This document shows, one piece after another, positions 10,048 to 19,620 of a DNA stretch of 64,000 nt. Source of the stretch: Rhodospirillum rubrum ATCC 11170 (GTDB lineage Bacteria > Pseudomonadota > Alphaproteobacteria > Rhodospirillales > Rhodospirillaceae); contig NC_007643.1 in the NCBI RefSeq assembly GCF_000013085.1, forward strand, positions 257,001 to 321,000, read 5' to 3'. Below the pieces are notes generated by a model. That model was given only the letters and a program-made list of their open reading frames with translations, had not been told where the DNA came from and ran no database searches. A program made the translations under genes and the position numbers. Every line of letters begins with the position of its first letter. Within the stretch, counting starts at the first letter, position 1.

Positions 10048-11052
10048 TCAGGCCGTCGGCCAATTGGCCTTGCCGGCCTGCGAGCGCAAGGCGGTATCGG
10101 CGCGCCCGGCCGCCGCCTTGCGGTTGACCGCCAGGGCGGCCAGGGCCACCCCCGAGACGATCAGCGTCAAGCCGATGATCAGCGGCACGGTGACGCGCTC
10201 GCCCAGCAAAAAGATCGACGACAGCATGCCGATCACCGGGACGCCCAGGGTGATGTTGGACATGGCGAAGGCGCTGACCCGCCGGCCGTATTCCGAGGAG
10301 ATGACGAAGCAGGCCGAGGTGGCGATCGGGCCGAAGTAGATCAGGAAGCCGATCAGTTCGGGTGTCCAGGCGATGGTCAGGGGCGAGCCGTCGACGCTGG
10401 CGGCGATGACGATCAACGGCAGAGCGGCCAGCAGCATCTGCCAGGGGGCGAGATCGATCGGCCGGGCGGTGAAGCGATGGCGCCGCACATGCAAGATCAC
10501 GAACGACCAGCACATCGCCGACAGCAGCAGCAAGGCGTTGCCCAGCAGCACCGTGCTGTCGCCCCAGTCCATATCGGCGGGCGAGCAGATGACCGCCACC
10601 CCCGACAAGCCGACGCACAGCGCCACCCCCTGGGCGGCGGTGGGGCGCTGACCAAAGGCGATCCAGGCGGTCACCACCGCCCATAACGGCGTGGTATAGG
10701 CGAGAAGGGCGGCCCGCCCGGCGTCGGTATACTGCATGGCCACCAACCCCAGGCCGGTGAAGGCCATCATCTGCAAGCCGCCGACGCTGGCGACGATCGG
10801 CCAGTCGGCGCGCGGCGGCAAGCGCAGTTCCCCGCGGCAGGCCAGGAAGGCGAAGAGGCACAGTCCGCTGCTGGTGAAGCGGATCGCCGCCAACCACAGC
10901 GGCGGGGCGAGGCCGACGCAGATCTTCATCACCGGCCAGCTAAAGCCCCAAAGCGCCACCATCACCCCCAGCCAGACCAGGGCCGAGGATTTGAACCCGG
11001 GATGAAGGGCGGCCAACGAATCGGCGGCGGGGAGGGCGCTTGGCTGGGACAT
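10048..11052 (-). CDS. DMT superfamily (EamA) transporter
   Basis: 334 residues with about ten hydrophobic segments arranged as two EamA repeats. Typical phrases are WGFSWPVMKI in the first helix, FTSSGLCLF, and LGVPVIGMLSSIFLLGERVT near the end of the second repeat. Family members export amino acids, nucleotides or metabolites across the inner membrane; the substrate cannot be read from sequence. It is divergent from an Lrp/AsnC regulator 136 bp away, a common arrangement for amino-acid exporters controlled by their neighbour, so an amino-acid substrate is the best guess. Confidence 0.88.
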   Translation of the reverse strand: MSQPSALPAADSLAALHPGFKSSALVWLGVMVALWGFSWPVMKICVGLAPPLWLAAIRFTSSGLCLFAFLACRGELRLPPRADWPIVASVGGLQMMAFTGLGLVAMQYTDAGRAALLAYTTPLWAVVTAWIAFGQRPTAAQGVALCVGLSGVAVICSPADMDWGDSTVLLGNALLLLSAMCWSFVILHVRRHRFTARPIDLAPWQMLLAALPLIVIAASVDGSPLTIAWTPELIGFLIYFGPIATSACFVISSEYGRRVSAFAMSNITLGVPVIGMLSSIFLLGERVTVPLIIGLTLIVSGVALAALAVNRKAAAGRADTALRSQAGKANWPTA

Positions 11053-11188
11053 GGCGGCGGCTTTCCAGGGCGAGAAGGGCGTACCCGGAAAGGATTAACC
11101 GGACAGCCTGGAAAATCCGTTTGATCTTGGCATCTTTGCGCCGATTATCAGAGAAATTTGCCGCCTGGATCCCTTACCGAGAAAAATC

Positions 11189-11683
11189 ATGCCCAGCCGT
11201 ACCGCGCCGCTTGATCGGGCCAGCATCCGCCTGCTTGAAGCGCTTCAGACCAACAGCGAGGTCAGCGTCGCCGAATTGGCCGACCTGGCCGGGCTTTCGA
11301 CCTCGCCCTGCTGGCGGCGGATCAACGAGCTCAAGGCCCGTGGCGTCATCACCCGCTGCGTGGCGATCGTCGATCCTTTGGCCCTGGGGCTGGCGGTGAA
11401 TGTCTTCGTCCACGTCTCGCTCGAGCGCCAGGACCGGCGGTCGCTCGATGTCTTCGACGCCGCGGTGCGCCAGCGCCCCGAGGTCATGGAATGCTATCTG
11501 ATGAGCGGCGAGTCCGATTACCTGCTGCGCGTCGTCGTCGAGGATCTGATCGAATACCAGTCACTGATGATCGATTTCCTCACCCGCATCCCCGGCGTCG
11601 CCAGCATCCGCTCGAGTTTCGCGCTGAGTCAGGTGAAATACACCACCGCCCTGCCCACCGCCCATCTGAAGCGCAGCCCGTAG
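11189..11683 (+). CDS. Lrp/AsnC family transcriptional regulator
   Basis: 164 residues. An N-terminal winged helix-turn-helix covers about residues 8-60 (LDRASIRLLEAL, VSVAELADLAGLSTSPCWRRI), followed by an RAM ligand-binding domain (about 75-155: VMECYLMSGESDYLLRV). Lrp-type proteins sense amino acids and often control an adjacent transporter; the divergent EamA exporter is the likely target. Malyl-CoA lyase follows 189 bp downstream on the same strand, but this gap is large enough for its own promoter. Confidence 0.92.
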   Translation: MPSRTAPLDRASIRLLEALQTNSEVSVAELADLAGLSTSPCWRRINELKARGVITRCVAIVDPLALGLAVNVFVHVSLERQDRRSLDVFDAAVRQRPEVMECYLMSGESDYLLRVVVEDLIEYQSLMIDFLTRIPGVASIRSSFALSQVKYTTALPTAHLKRSP

Positions 11684-11872
11684 GGGGCGGGTTTTGTGTT
11701 GCGGCGCGGCAAGAAAATTGCGCCGGCCCGCGCCAAGTCCGACCGGTCCGTTCGCGGTGGCTTGATCGCGACCGGTCCGCAACCCATTCTTGCCAACGGA
11801 CGCGCCCGCCAACCGGCCGTCTGGCGCCGACGCCGCCGTTGGCGCTCCAATCACCAGGAACAGGGAATCCCC

Positions 11873-12850
11873 ATGAGCTTCACTCTTGTCGATCAGGCGC
11901 CGGCCCGTCTCAACCGTTCGGAACAGGCCGTGCCGGGCTCCAACACCAAATTCCTGGAAAAGGCCGCCAAGGGCGATGCCGACGTGGTGTTCCTCGATCT
12001 GGAGGACGCGGTGGCGCCCTCGGAAAAGGAACAGGCGCGCAAGAACATCATCGCCGCGCTCAATGACCTGGACTGGTCGGGCAAGACCGTGTCGCTGCGC
12101 ATCAACGGCCTTGATACCCATTACATGTACCGCGATGTCATCGACGTGCTGGAACAGGCGCCGGGCAAGCTTGATCTGATCATGATCCCCAAGGCCGGCA
12201 CGGCGGCCGACGTCTATGCCCTTGATATGCTGGTCACCCAGATCGAAACGGCGACCAAGGTCGACAAGCGCATCGGCTTCGAGCTGATCATCGAAACCGC
12301 CTTGGGCATGCGCAATATCCACGAGATCGCCGGGGCCAGCCCGCGCAACGAGTCGTTGCATTTCGGCGTGGCCGATTACGCCGCCTCGACCAAGGCGCGG
12401 ACGACGGCGATCGGCGGCCCCAACGCCGATTACGGCGTGCTGACCGATCCGCTTGACGATGGCCAGCGGGCCTATCATTGGGGGGACATGTGGCATTACG
12501 CCATCGCCCGCATGGTGGTCGCCGCCCGCGCCCACGGCCTGCGCCCGGTTGACGGCCCCTTTGGCGATATCGGCGATCACGACGGCTATCGCGCCCAGGC
12601 CTTGCGCGCCGCCGTGCTGGGCTGCGAGGGCAAATGGGCGATCCATCCCAGTCAGGTGACGTTGGCCAACGAGGTGTTCAGCCCCTCGGACAAGGAGGTC
12701 GCCCATGCCCAGGCCATTCTTGACGCCATGGAACAGGCGGGCAAAGAGGGCAAGGGGGCGGTTACTCTCAACGGCCGGCTGATCGATATCGCCTCGATCA
12801 AGCAGGCCCAGGTGATGGTCGACAAGGCCCGTCAGGTCCGCGCCGGCTAA
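11873..12850 (+). CDS. mcl1: L-malyl-CoA / beta-methylmalyl-CoA lyase
   Basis: 325 residues of the HpcH/HpaI (CitE-like) aldolase family. Mg-binding and catalytic regions are visible: VFLDLEDAV, MIPKAG, FELIIETALGM, and LHFGVADYAAST. The full-length similarity I recall is to Mcl1 of purple non-sulfur bacteria. It cleaves malyl-CoA to acetyl-CoA and glyoxylate, and beta-methylmalyl-CoA to propionyl-CoA and glyoxylate, in the ethylmalonyl-CoA pathway of acetate assimilation. Start chosen at the ATG at 11873, with AGGAACAGG upstream; the frame is open further upstream but has no family similarity. Other ethylmalonyl-CoA genes are not in the window. Confidence 0.93.
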   Translation: MSFTLVDQAPARLNRSEQAVPGSNTKFLEKAAKGDADVVFLDLEDAVAPSEKEQARKNIIAALNDLDWSGKTVSLRINGLDTHYMYRDVIDVLEQAPGKLDLIMIPKAGTAADVYALDMLVTQIETATKVDKRIGFELIIETALGMRNIHEIAGASPRNESLHFGVADYAASTKARTTAIGGPNADYGVLTDPLDDGQRAYHWGDMWHYAIARMVVAARAHGLRPVDGPFGDIGDHDGYRAQALRAAVLGCEGKWAIHPSQVTLANEVFSPSDKEVAHAQAILDAMEQAGKEGKGAVTLNGRLIDIASIKQAQVMVDKARQVRAG

Positions 12851-12992
12851 AAGGCCCCCCGGGGTGGATCGCCAAAAAGGCGGCGATCCACCCTTGGCGC
12901 GTGTCCAACCATCCGGAAATGATATCCCTGTTTGGCTCCGGCCCGGCCTTGTGCTAGGGAAGGCGCTTGTTTTGGCGAGCTTTGCGGTCTTT

Positions 12993-13070
12993 GCTTCGAG
13001 CGTCGGCTTTGACCGTCGGCTCTAACCGCCAGCTTTGACCGCCCGCTCTGACCGCCAGCTCTGACCGAAT
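12993..13070 (+). repeat. Six 13-bp tandem repeats abutting accA
   Basis: Six consecutive 13-mers with the pattern GCTYTGACCGCCA (Y = C or T) start at 12993, 13006, 13019, 13032, 13045 and 13058. The last three core copies differ from each other by one to three bases. A degenerate earlier unit (GCTTTGCGGTCTT) starts at 12979. The array ends one base into the first possible accA ATG (13069-13071). Confidence 0.9.
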
Positions 13071-13080
13071 GTGGACAGCC

Positions 13081-14034
<954 letters not shown>

Positions 14035-14268
14035 GGGCCTTTTTGCGCGTCCCGCTCCCTTTTGGCGACAGAATCGATCCCCCCGTGAAAAAAAGCCGGG
14101 GATGGCCGTGAACACGTCAGGGAAATCGGCCGTTATATCGGATAGAACGGTCCGATCCCCCCGGTGTTCATCGCCGCTTCCGGCGGATGTCCGCCTTAAT
14201 CCCTTTGGGGACACCGGCGCCGCCGTTTCTGGATGTAACGAGCCCCTTGTCTGACGAAAGGTGAGAAA

Positions 14269-14517
14269 ATGGCCAAGAAAAAGCTGACCAAGAATATGGG
14301 TACGATCGATCGGGGTCTGCGGGCGACCCTCGGCATCTTGTTGCTGGCTCTGGCGGTGTCGGAGACCATCGGATCGTGGGGCTACATCGGCGTGCTGCCT
14401 CTGTTCACCTCGATCTGGGGGTGGTGCCCGGCCTATTACCCCTTCGGTTTCTCGACCTGCAAGACGACCGAGCACGGTGAGCCCGACGAGCCCGGCGAAC
14501 CCACCCCCACGATCTAA
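14269..14517 (+). CDS. DUF2892 small membrane protein
   Basis: 82 residues. The opening KNMGTIDRGLRATLGILLLALAV and the later GVLPLFTSIWGWCPAYYPFG match the DUF2892 (YgaP membrane-part) pattern: two closely spaced hydrophobic helices and a conserved Cys-Pro. Function is unknown; in YgaP this module anchors a rhodanese, but no rhodanese is fused or adjacent here. AAAGGTGAG precedes the ATG as ribosome binding site. The Glu/Pro-rich tail after residue 65 is probably disordered. Confidence 0.85.
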   Translation: MAKKKLTKNMGTIDRGLRATLGILLLALAVSETIGSWGYIGVLPLFTSIWGWCPAYYPFGFSTCKTTEHGEPDEPGEPTPTI

Positions 14518-14582
14518 GCCCAACCGGCGTCCCGCGCGCAGCGGTCCACGGACCGCTGCGTCCGGATCGCCAAAGGATTTGC

Positions 14583-15059
14583 CTAAGGCGCCATCATGTC
14601 GTCGATCTGCGCCTGATCGAAGGTCCCATGGCCGCCGTGGATGATGGCGCTGGCGACATCGATCATCTTTTGCAAGGCCCGGCTGCCGGCGCGGGCCCGC
14701 TCGGCGGCGACCTCGGGCCGGCCTTCGGCGAAGGCCTCGTCGGTGCGGGTGATCGAGAGCAGGGCCAGGGTGTTCATCTGCTCCACCGTCTCCTCGAAGG
14801 GCTTCTTGAAGCGTTCGGGGACGTGATCATAGGCGGCGATCGCCAGCTCCCGATCGGAAAAGCCGCTGTCGCGGAAATGATCGGCATAGGATTTCGGCTG
14901 CCATTCCTTGCAATCCTCAAGGATATCGGGCATGTCGGGTACCATCTCAAGCAACATGATGACTTCGTTGAAGTGGTTGAGATAGTCCGTAGCGAGAAGG
15001 GTCTCGGGATGAATGTTCCGACCTTCGACTTTTTCTTTGAAGCATTCATAGGTCGTCAT
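14583..15059 (-). CDS. Unknown helical protein ending in a FliM-like motif
   Basis: 158 residues, not recognised as a named family. It is predicted all-helical with no membrane segment: NHFNEVIMLLEMVPDMPDIL, DRELAIAAYDHVPERFKKPF, and a long C-terminal helix. The last 12 residues, FDQAQIDDMMAP, resemble the FliM CheY-binding peptide (LSQAEIDALL) and the two motifs in the CheZ-like protein at 6151-6912. The sequence therefore hints at a chemotaxis or phospho-receiver partner, but this is inference. It stands alone between DUF2892 and pgk. Confidence 0.75.
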   Translation of the reverse strand: MTTYECFKEKVEGRNIHPETLLATDYLNHFNEVIMLLEMVPDMPDILEDCKEWQPKSYADHFRDSGFSDRELAIAAYDHVPERFKKPFEETVEQMNTLALLSITRTDEAFAEGRPEVAAERARAGSRALQKMIDVASAIIHGGHGTFDQAQIDDMMAP

Positions 15060-15203
15060 AGAAACGCCTTTTCTTAGCCGGTCGCTTCGTGCGACCGGTT
15101 TACGATAGATCGGTCCGGCAGGCTTGGGCGGAAATTTGGCCTTCTTAATCTAGACAAACGGACATATGGGTTCCCCCCCGAAGCGAAGGAGGGGCGATCC
15201 AAG

Positions 15204-15234
15204 AAAAAAGAGCCGGCGTTGGCGACGCCGGCTC
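15204..15234 (-). terminator. Intrinsic terminator of pgk
   Basis: Perfect 10-bp stem GAGCCGGCGT / ACGCCGGCTC (15210-15219 and 15225-15234) with a 5-nt loop. It is followed on the minus strand by six T (15204-15209), and sits 22 bp after the pgk stop. Confidence 0.9.
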
Positions 15235-15256
15235 GGTAGCGATCGCGGGGCGAGCC

Positions 15257-16450
15257 CTACAGCAAGGCGGCGACACCCGGCAGCGTTTTGCCCTCCAGCC
15301 ATTCCAGGAAGGCGCCGCCGGCCGTCGAGACATAGGAGAACTTGTCTTCCACCCCGGCATTGGCCAGGGCCGAGACCGTATCGCCCCCGCCGGCCACGGT
15401 CAGCAGCCGGCCCTCGGCGGTCGCCTGGGCGGCGGCCTGGGCCACCGTATTGGTGGCGGCGTCGAAGGGTTTGATCTCGAAGGCGCCGAAGGGACCGTTC
15501 CACACCAGGGTCTTGCACTCGCCGAGTTTGGCGATCACCGCCTGGGCGGTTTGCGGGCCGACATCAAGGATCATCTTGTCGGCCGGCACGGCATCGATCG
15601 CCACCACATGGTTTTCGGCCCCTTCCTTGAAGGCCGAGGCGACCACGGCGTCGATCGGCAGCACGATCTCGCACTTCGCCGCGGCGGCCTTTTCAAGGAT
15701 GGCGCGGGCGGTATCGGCCATATCCTTCTCGCACAAGCTGGCGCCGATCTCGATGCCCTGGGCGAAGAGGAAGGTATTGGCCATGCCGCCGCCGATGATG
15801 ATCATATCGACCTTGGACACCAGATTGCCGAGCAGCTCTAGCTTGGTCGAGACCTTGGCGCCGCCGACGATGGCCGCGACCGGGCGTTCGGGATTATCCA
15901 GCGCCTTGCCCAGGGCCTCCAACTCGGCCTGCATCAGCCGGCCGGCGGCAGCGGGCACCAGACGGGCGATATATTCGGTCGAGGCGTGGGCGCGGTGGGC
16001 CGACGAAAAAGCGTCGTTGACGTAGAGATCGCACAGATCGGCCAGCTTCTGGGCGAAGGCCGGATCGTTCTTTTCTTCTTCGTCGTGGAAGCGCAGGTTT
16101 TCAAGCAGGGCGACTTCGCCCGGCGCCAGACCATTGACCACCAATTCGGCGGCCGGACCGACGCAATCCTCGGCGAAGGCCACCGGAACGCCGCCCAGGG
16201 CCCGCGACAGCGGCTCGACGATCGGCCTCAGGCTCATCTCGGGAACGCGCTTGCCCTTGGGGCGGCCGAAGTGCGAGCAGACGACCACGCAGGCGCCCCT
16301 GCTGGCCAGGGCCAGGATGGTTTCGGCCGAGCGGTCGATGCGGGTGGTATCAGTGACCACACCATCGCGGATCGGCACGTTGAGGTCGGCGCGCACCAGC
16401 ACGCGCTTGCCGTTCACATCCAGGTCGTCAATCGTCTTGAAGCTGGCCAT
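15257..16450 (-). CDS. pgk: Phosphoglycerate kinase
   Basis: 397 residues with the full family pattern: [55 protein letters not shown] and the C-terminal GGGDTVSAL nucleotide-binding loop. It converts 1,3-bisphosphoglycerate and ADP to 3-phosphoglycerate and ATP in glycolysis, and the reverse in gluconeogenesis or the Calvin cycle. The start [16 protein letters not shown] is the family start; the frame is open 20 codons upstream but without similarity. It lies downstream of gap with an intrinsic terminator in the 94-bp gap, so pgk expression depends on read-through or its own promoter. Confidence 0.97.
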   Translation of the reverse strand: MASFKTIDDLDVNGKRVLVRADLNVPIRDGVVTDTTRIDRSAETILALASRGACVVVCSHFGRPKGKRVPEMSLRPIVEPLSRALGGVPVAFAEDCVGPAAELVVNGLAPGEVALLENLRFHDEEEKNDPAFAQKLADLCDLYVNDAFSSAHRAHASTEYIARLVPAAAGRLMQAELEALGKALDNPERPVAAIVGGAKVSTKLELLGNLVSKVDMIIIGGGMANTFLFAQGIEIGASLCEKDMADTARAILEKAAAAKCEIVLPIDAVVASAFKEGAENHVVAIDAVPADKMILDVGPQTAQAVIAKLGECKTLVWNGPFGAFEIKPFDAATNTVAQAAAQATAEGRLLTVAGGGDTVSALANAGVEDKFSYVSTAGGAFLEWLEGKTLPGVAALL

Positions 16451-16484
16451 CGGTCGTTTTCCCCGTCTTTTCGTGGTGCGCTCG

Positions 16485-16520
16485 AAAACCCGGCCGCCCT
16501 TTTTGCGCAAGGGCGGCCGG
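16485..16520 (-). terminator. Intrinsic terminator between gap and pgk
   Basis: 12-bp perfect stem CCGGCCGCCCTT / AAGGGCGGCCGG (16490-16501, 16509-16520) with a 7-nt loop. TTTT (16485-16488) follows one base later on the minus strand, 24 bp after the gap stop. It may act as a full or partial terminator, giving gap more transcript than pgk. Confidence 0.8.
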
Positions 16521-16544
16521 ATAGCATGGTCGGGTGGGCCGTCG

Positions 16545-17552
16545 TTAGATCAGCTTGCCCATCTCGACGGCGGTGTCGAGCATGCGGTTGGAGAAGCCCC
16601 ATTCGTTATCGTACCACGACAGGACGCGGGCGAAGGTGCCCTGAACGACCTTGGTCTGCGGCAGATCGAAGGTCGAGCTGTTCTTGTTGTGATTGAAGTC
16701 GATGCTGACAAGCGGCAGCTCGTTGATACCGAGAACGCCCTTGAGCTTGCCGGCGGCGGCTTCCTTCATCGCCGCGCCGATGGCTTCGGCGGTGGCGGTC
16801 TTGGACAGCACGACCTTGAGATCGACGACCGAGACGTTGGGGGTCGGCACGCGGATCGAGGTGCCGTCAAGCTTGCCGGCCAGTTCGGGCAGAACCAGAC
16901 CAACGGCCTTGGCGGCGCCGGTCGTCGTCGGGATCATCGACACGGCGGCGGCGCGGGCCCGGTGCAGGTCCTTGTGCAGGGTGTCAACGGTGCGCTGGTC
17001 GCCGGTGTAGGAGTGGATGGTGGTCATGAAGCCGTGCTCGATGCCGAACACGGAATGAAGCACCTGGGCCACCGGGGCCAGACAGTTGGTGGTGCACGAC
17101 GCGTTGGAAACGACCAGATGGTCCTTGGTCAGCTTGTCGTGATTGACACCGTAAACCACGGTCAGATCGGCGCCGTTCGACGGCGCCGAAACCAGAACGC
17201 GCTTGGCGCCGGCTTCGAGATGCACCTTGGCCTTCTCGCGGTCGGAGAAAATGCCGGTGCATTCCATGACGATGTCGATGTTCAGGTCGCCCCAGGGCAA
17301 CTTGGTCGGATCGCGCTCGGCCAGAACCTTCACCGGGGTGCCGGCGATGGTCATCACGTCGCCGCTGACCGACACGTCGCCGGGCAGCACGCCGTGGACG
17401 GAATCGAACTTGATCAGATGGGCATTGGCTTCCGGCGATCCCAGGTCATTGATCGCCACCACCTCCACATCCTTGCGACCCGATTCAACCAGGGCGCGCA
17501 GCACGAGGCGGCCGATGCGGCCGAAACCGTTGATCGCTACACGAACAGCCAT
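16545..17552 (-). CDS. gap: Glyceraldehyde-3-phosphate dehydrogenase
   Basis: 335 residues. N-terminal Rossmann start [19 protein letters not shown]; catalytic cysteine in [12 protein letters not shown] (Cys near 153); [12 protein letters not shown] near the C-terminus. It oxidises glyceraldehyde 3-phosphate with NAD(P) to 1,3-bisphosphoglycerate. The Asp after VVAIND (about residue 34) favours NAD as cofactor. The ATG at 17550-17552 is the family start; GGAGGATACGAC upstream provides the ribosome binding site. It is divergent from the polyphosphate enzyme gene. Confidence 0.97.
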   Translation of the reverse strand: MAVRVAINGFGRIGRLVLRALVESGRKDVEVVAINDLGSPEANAHLIKFDSVHGVLPGDVSVSGDVMTIAGTPVKVLAERDPTKLPWGDLNIDIVMECTGIFSDREKAKVHLEAGAKRVLVSAPSNGADLTVVYGVNHDKLTKDHLVVSNASCTTNCLAPVAQVLHSVFGIEHGFMTTIHSYTGDQRTVDTLHKDLHRARAAAVSMIPTTTGAAKAVGLVLPELAGKLDGTSIRVPTPNVSVVDLKVVLSKTATAEAIGAAMKEAAAGKLKGVLGINELPLVSIDFNHNKNSSTFDLPQTKVVQGTFARVLSWYDNEWGFSNRMLDTAVEMGKLI

Positions 17553-17998
17553 GTCGTATCCTCCATAAGGTCTGGCTTTCCCGGGGGCACGGGAACGCGC
17601 CCGCCGGTCTCTACGGAAAAGCGGTTCGCCCGGGCGGGGGGCGGCTGCGCCGGAGGGAGTCGGAGCCGGGAGATCCCGTCTTGTCCGAGCCTGCCGGGAG
17701 CGGCCCCTTTGGCGCTGGGCGACGCAAGCCGAAGGGGTGGCGCGCGACGATGTCGCCTGTGATGGAGACCTGTCCCGCAGCCGATGCGACCCTAGCAGAG
17801 CATGCGGCGAATTCCCACCCCCGCGCGCAGGAAACGATCGTCTTGAGCGTTGGAGCCGATGCCGCCGGCAAGGCTGTTCAAAGGGTCGAATGGAAGGTCG
17901 CGGGATCATTGGCCGGGCAAGGCCGTTTCCCCGGGGGCGGGATTGATCTAGTTTGTCGAGCCCGCGAGCGCTTTCCCGGGCGAGGGGGGCTTAAGGCC
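17553..17998. other. Divergent intergenic region gap / PPK2 (446 bp)
   Basis: Contains the gap ribosome binding site at its left end. A 106-codon in-frame extension of the PPK2 frame (from a TTG at 17681) lies here but shows no family similarity. No terminator or clear sigma-70 promoter could be picked out by eye. Confidence 0.4.
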
Positions 17999-19603
17999 AT
18001 GTTTCGCACTGCCGAATTGGGACGCACGGTTTCCAAGGAAGAATTCGAGCGCCTAGCCGATCCGCTCCGTATCGAACTGCTTGATCTTCAGCAGAAACTG
18101 CTGAGCGCCGATTTTCCGGTGATCGTGCTGTTCGCCGGGGTTGATAAGGCCGGCAAGGGCGAAAGCATCAATCTGATCACCGAGTGGCTTGATCCGCGCT
18201 GGATCGTCACCCGCGCCTATGGTCCGCCCTCCGACGAGGAACGCGAGCGCCCCGAGTTCTGGCGCTACTGGCGCGACCTGCCGGCCAAGGGACAGGTCGG
18301 ATTGTTCCTGTCGTCGTGGTATTCGCGGCCCTTCATGGAGCGGGCGATCGGCACCTTGGATCTGCCGGCCTTCGACGAGGCCCTGGAACGGGTGACGGCC
18401 TTCGAGCGGACCCTGGCCGACGATGGGGCCCTGATCCTTAAATTCTGGATGCATCTGGGCAAGGACGCCCAGCGCAAGCGCCTTAAGGCACTGGAAAAGG
18501 ATCCTTTGCAAAGCTGGCGGGTCACCCCCACCGATTGGGAGCATTGGCACCGCTATGACTCATTCATTCATGCCGCCGAACGGCTGATCCAACGCACCAG
18601 CATCTTGCCGGCGCAATGGCATATCGTCGAGGGGCTGGACGAGCGCTATCGCTCGGTCACCGTGCTCAAGGCGCTGCGTGATTCCATCCGCCGCCATCTG
18701 AGCCAGCGCGCCGCGGTCAAGGCGGTGGCCACCATGCCCGCCGTCGATGTCGACGAAGCCGCAGAGCCGGCGGCGGCCTTGACCAGCGGAAATCCGGCCG
18801 ACCAGAACGTTTCCGAGCAGGTGGACGCGGCCCTGCTCGAGCTGGAAGCGGGCTTGCCCTCGGTCTTGCAGACCCTGGATATGAGCCTGGATCTGTCAAA
18901 GAAGGATTATGAGCGCGATCTGGCGGTCGAGCAGGGCCGGCTTGCCCTGCTGGCCCGGCGCGCCCGTTTGGCCGGAGTCTCGACGGTTCTGGTCTTCGAG
19001 GGCTGGGACGCCGCCGGCAAGGGCGGCGCCATCCGCCGGCTGACCGGGGCGCTTGATGCGCGGAATTTCCAGGTGGTCCCGGTGGCCGCCCCCACCGACG
19101 AGGAAGGCGCCCAGCATTACCTGTGGCGCTTCTGGCGCCATATCAGCCGCTCCGGTCGCTTCACCATCTTCGATCGCTCGTGGTACGGCCGGGTGCTGGT
19201 CGAACGGGTGGAAGGCTATGCCACCCACAGCGAATGGCACCGCGCCTATACGGAAATCCGCGATTTCGAGGAACAGTTGATCGATCACGGCATGGTGGTG
19301 TGCAAATTCTGGCTGCACATCACCCCCGAGGAACAATTCGCCCGCTTCCAGGCCCGCGAGGCCATCGCCTTCAAGCGCTGGAAACTAACCGCCGAGGATT
19401 GGCGCAACCGCGAAAAATGGGCCCTTTACGAGGAGGCGGTGAACGAGATGGTCGAACAGACCAGCACCTCGCTACTGCCCTGGACCCTGGTCGAGGCCAA
19501 CCACAAACGCCACGCCCGCGTCAAAATCCTGCGCACCGTCTGCGAGGCCCTGGAAAAGCGCCTGGGCAAGGAAAAAGACAAAGACAAGTCGGGCCATCAT
19601 TAG
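17999..19603 (+). CDS. pap: Two-domain PPK2 protein, polyphosphate:AMP phosphotransferase
   Basis: 534 residues with two tandem PPK2 domains. Domain 1 (about 15-235) has Walker A FAGVDKAGKGES. Domain 2 (about 290-520) has Walker A FEGWDAAGKGGA and an intact FDRSWYGR Walker B/lid motif. Domain 1 has FLSSWYSRP at that place and lacks the DR pair, so it is probably catalytically weak, as reported for the two-domain class II enzyme PA3455. The known activity of this class is AMP phosphorylation to ADP with polyphosphate. The ATG at 17999 is chosen because MFRTAELG begins the conserved region and GAGGGGGGC precedes it. Confidence 0.9.
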   Translation: MFRTAELGRTVSKEEFERLADPLRIELLDLQQKLLSADFPVIVLFAGVDKAGKGESINLITEWLDPRWIVTRAYGPPSDEERERPEFWRYWRDLPAKGQVGLFLSSWYSRPFMERAIGTLDLPAFDEALERVTAFERTLADDGALILKFWMHLGKDAQRKRLKALEKDPLQSWRVTPTDWEHWHRYDSFIHAAERLIQRTSILPAQWHIVEGLDERYRSVTVLKALRDSIRRHLSQRAAVKAVATMPAVDVDEAAEPAAALTSGNPADQNVSEQVDAALLELEAGLPSVLQTLDMSLDLSKKDYERDLAVEQGRLALLARRARLAGVSTVLVFEGWDAAGKGGAIRRLTGALDARNFQVVPVAAPTDEEGAQHYLWRFWRHISRSGRFTIFDRSWYGRVLVERVEGYATHSEWHRAYTEIRDFEEQLIDHGMVVCKFWLHITPEEQFARFQAREAIAFKRWKLTAEDWRNREKWALYEEAVNEMVEQTSTSLLPWTLVEANHKRHARVKILRTVCEALEKRLGKEKDKDKSGHH

Positions 19604-19620
19604 GAGAAAGAGGCGGCCCT

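Noticed and set aside
12979-13070. The accA repeats as a CRISPR array.
   Set aside because: Units are 13 bp with no spacers and differ by point changes; they are simple tandem repeats.
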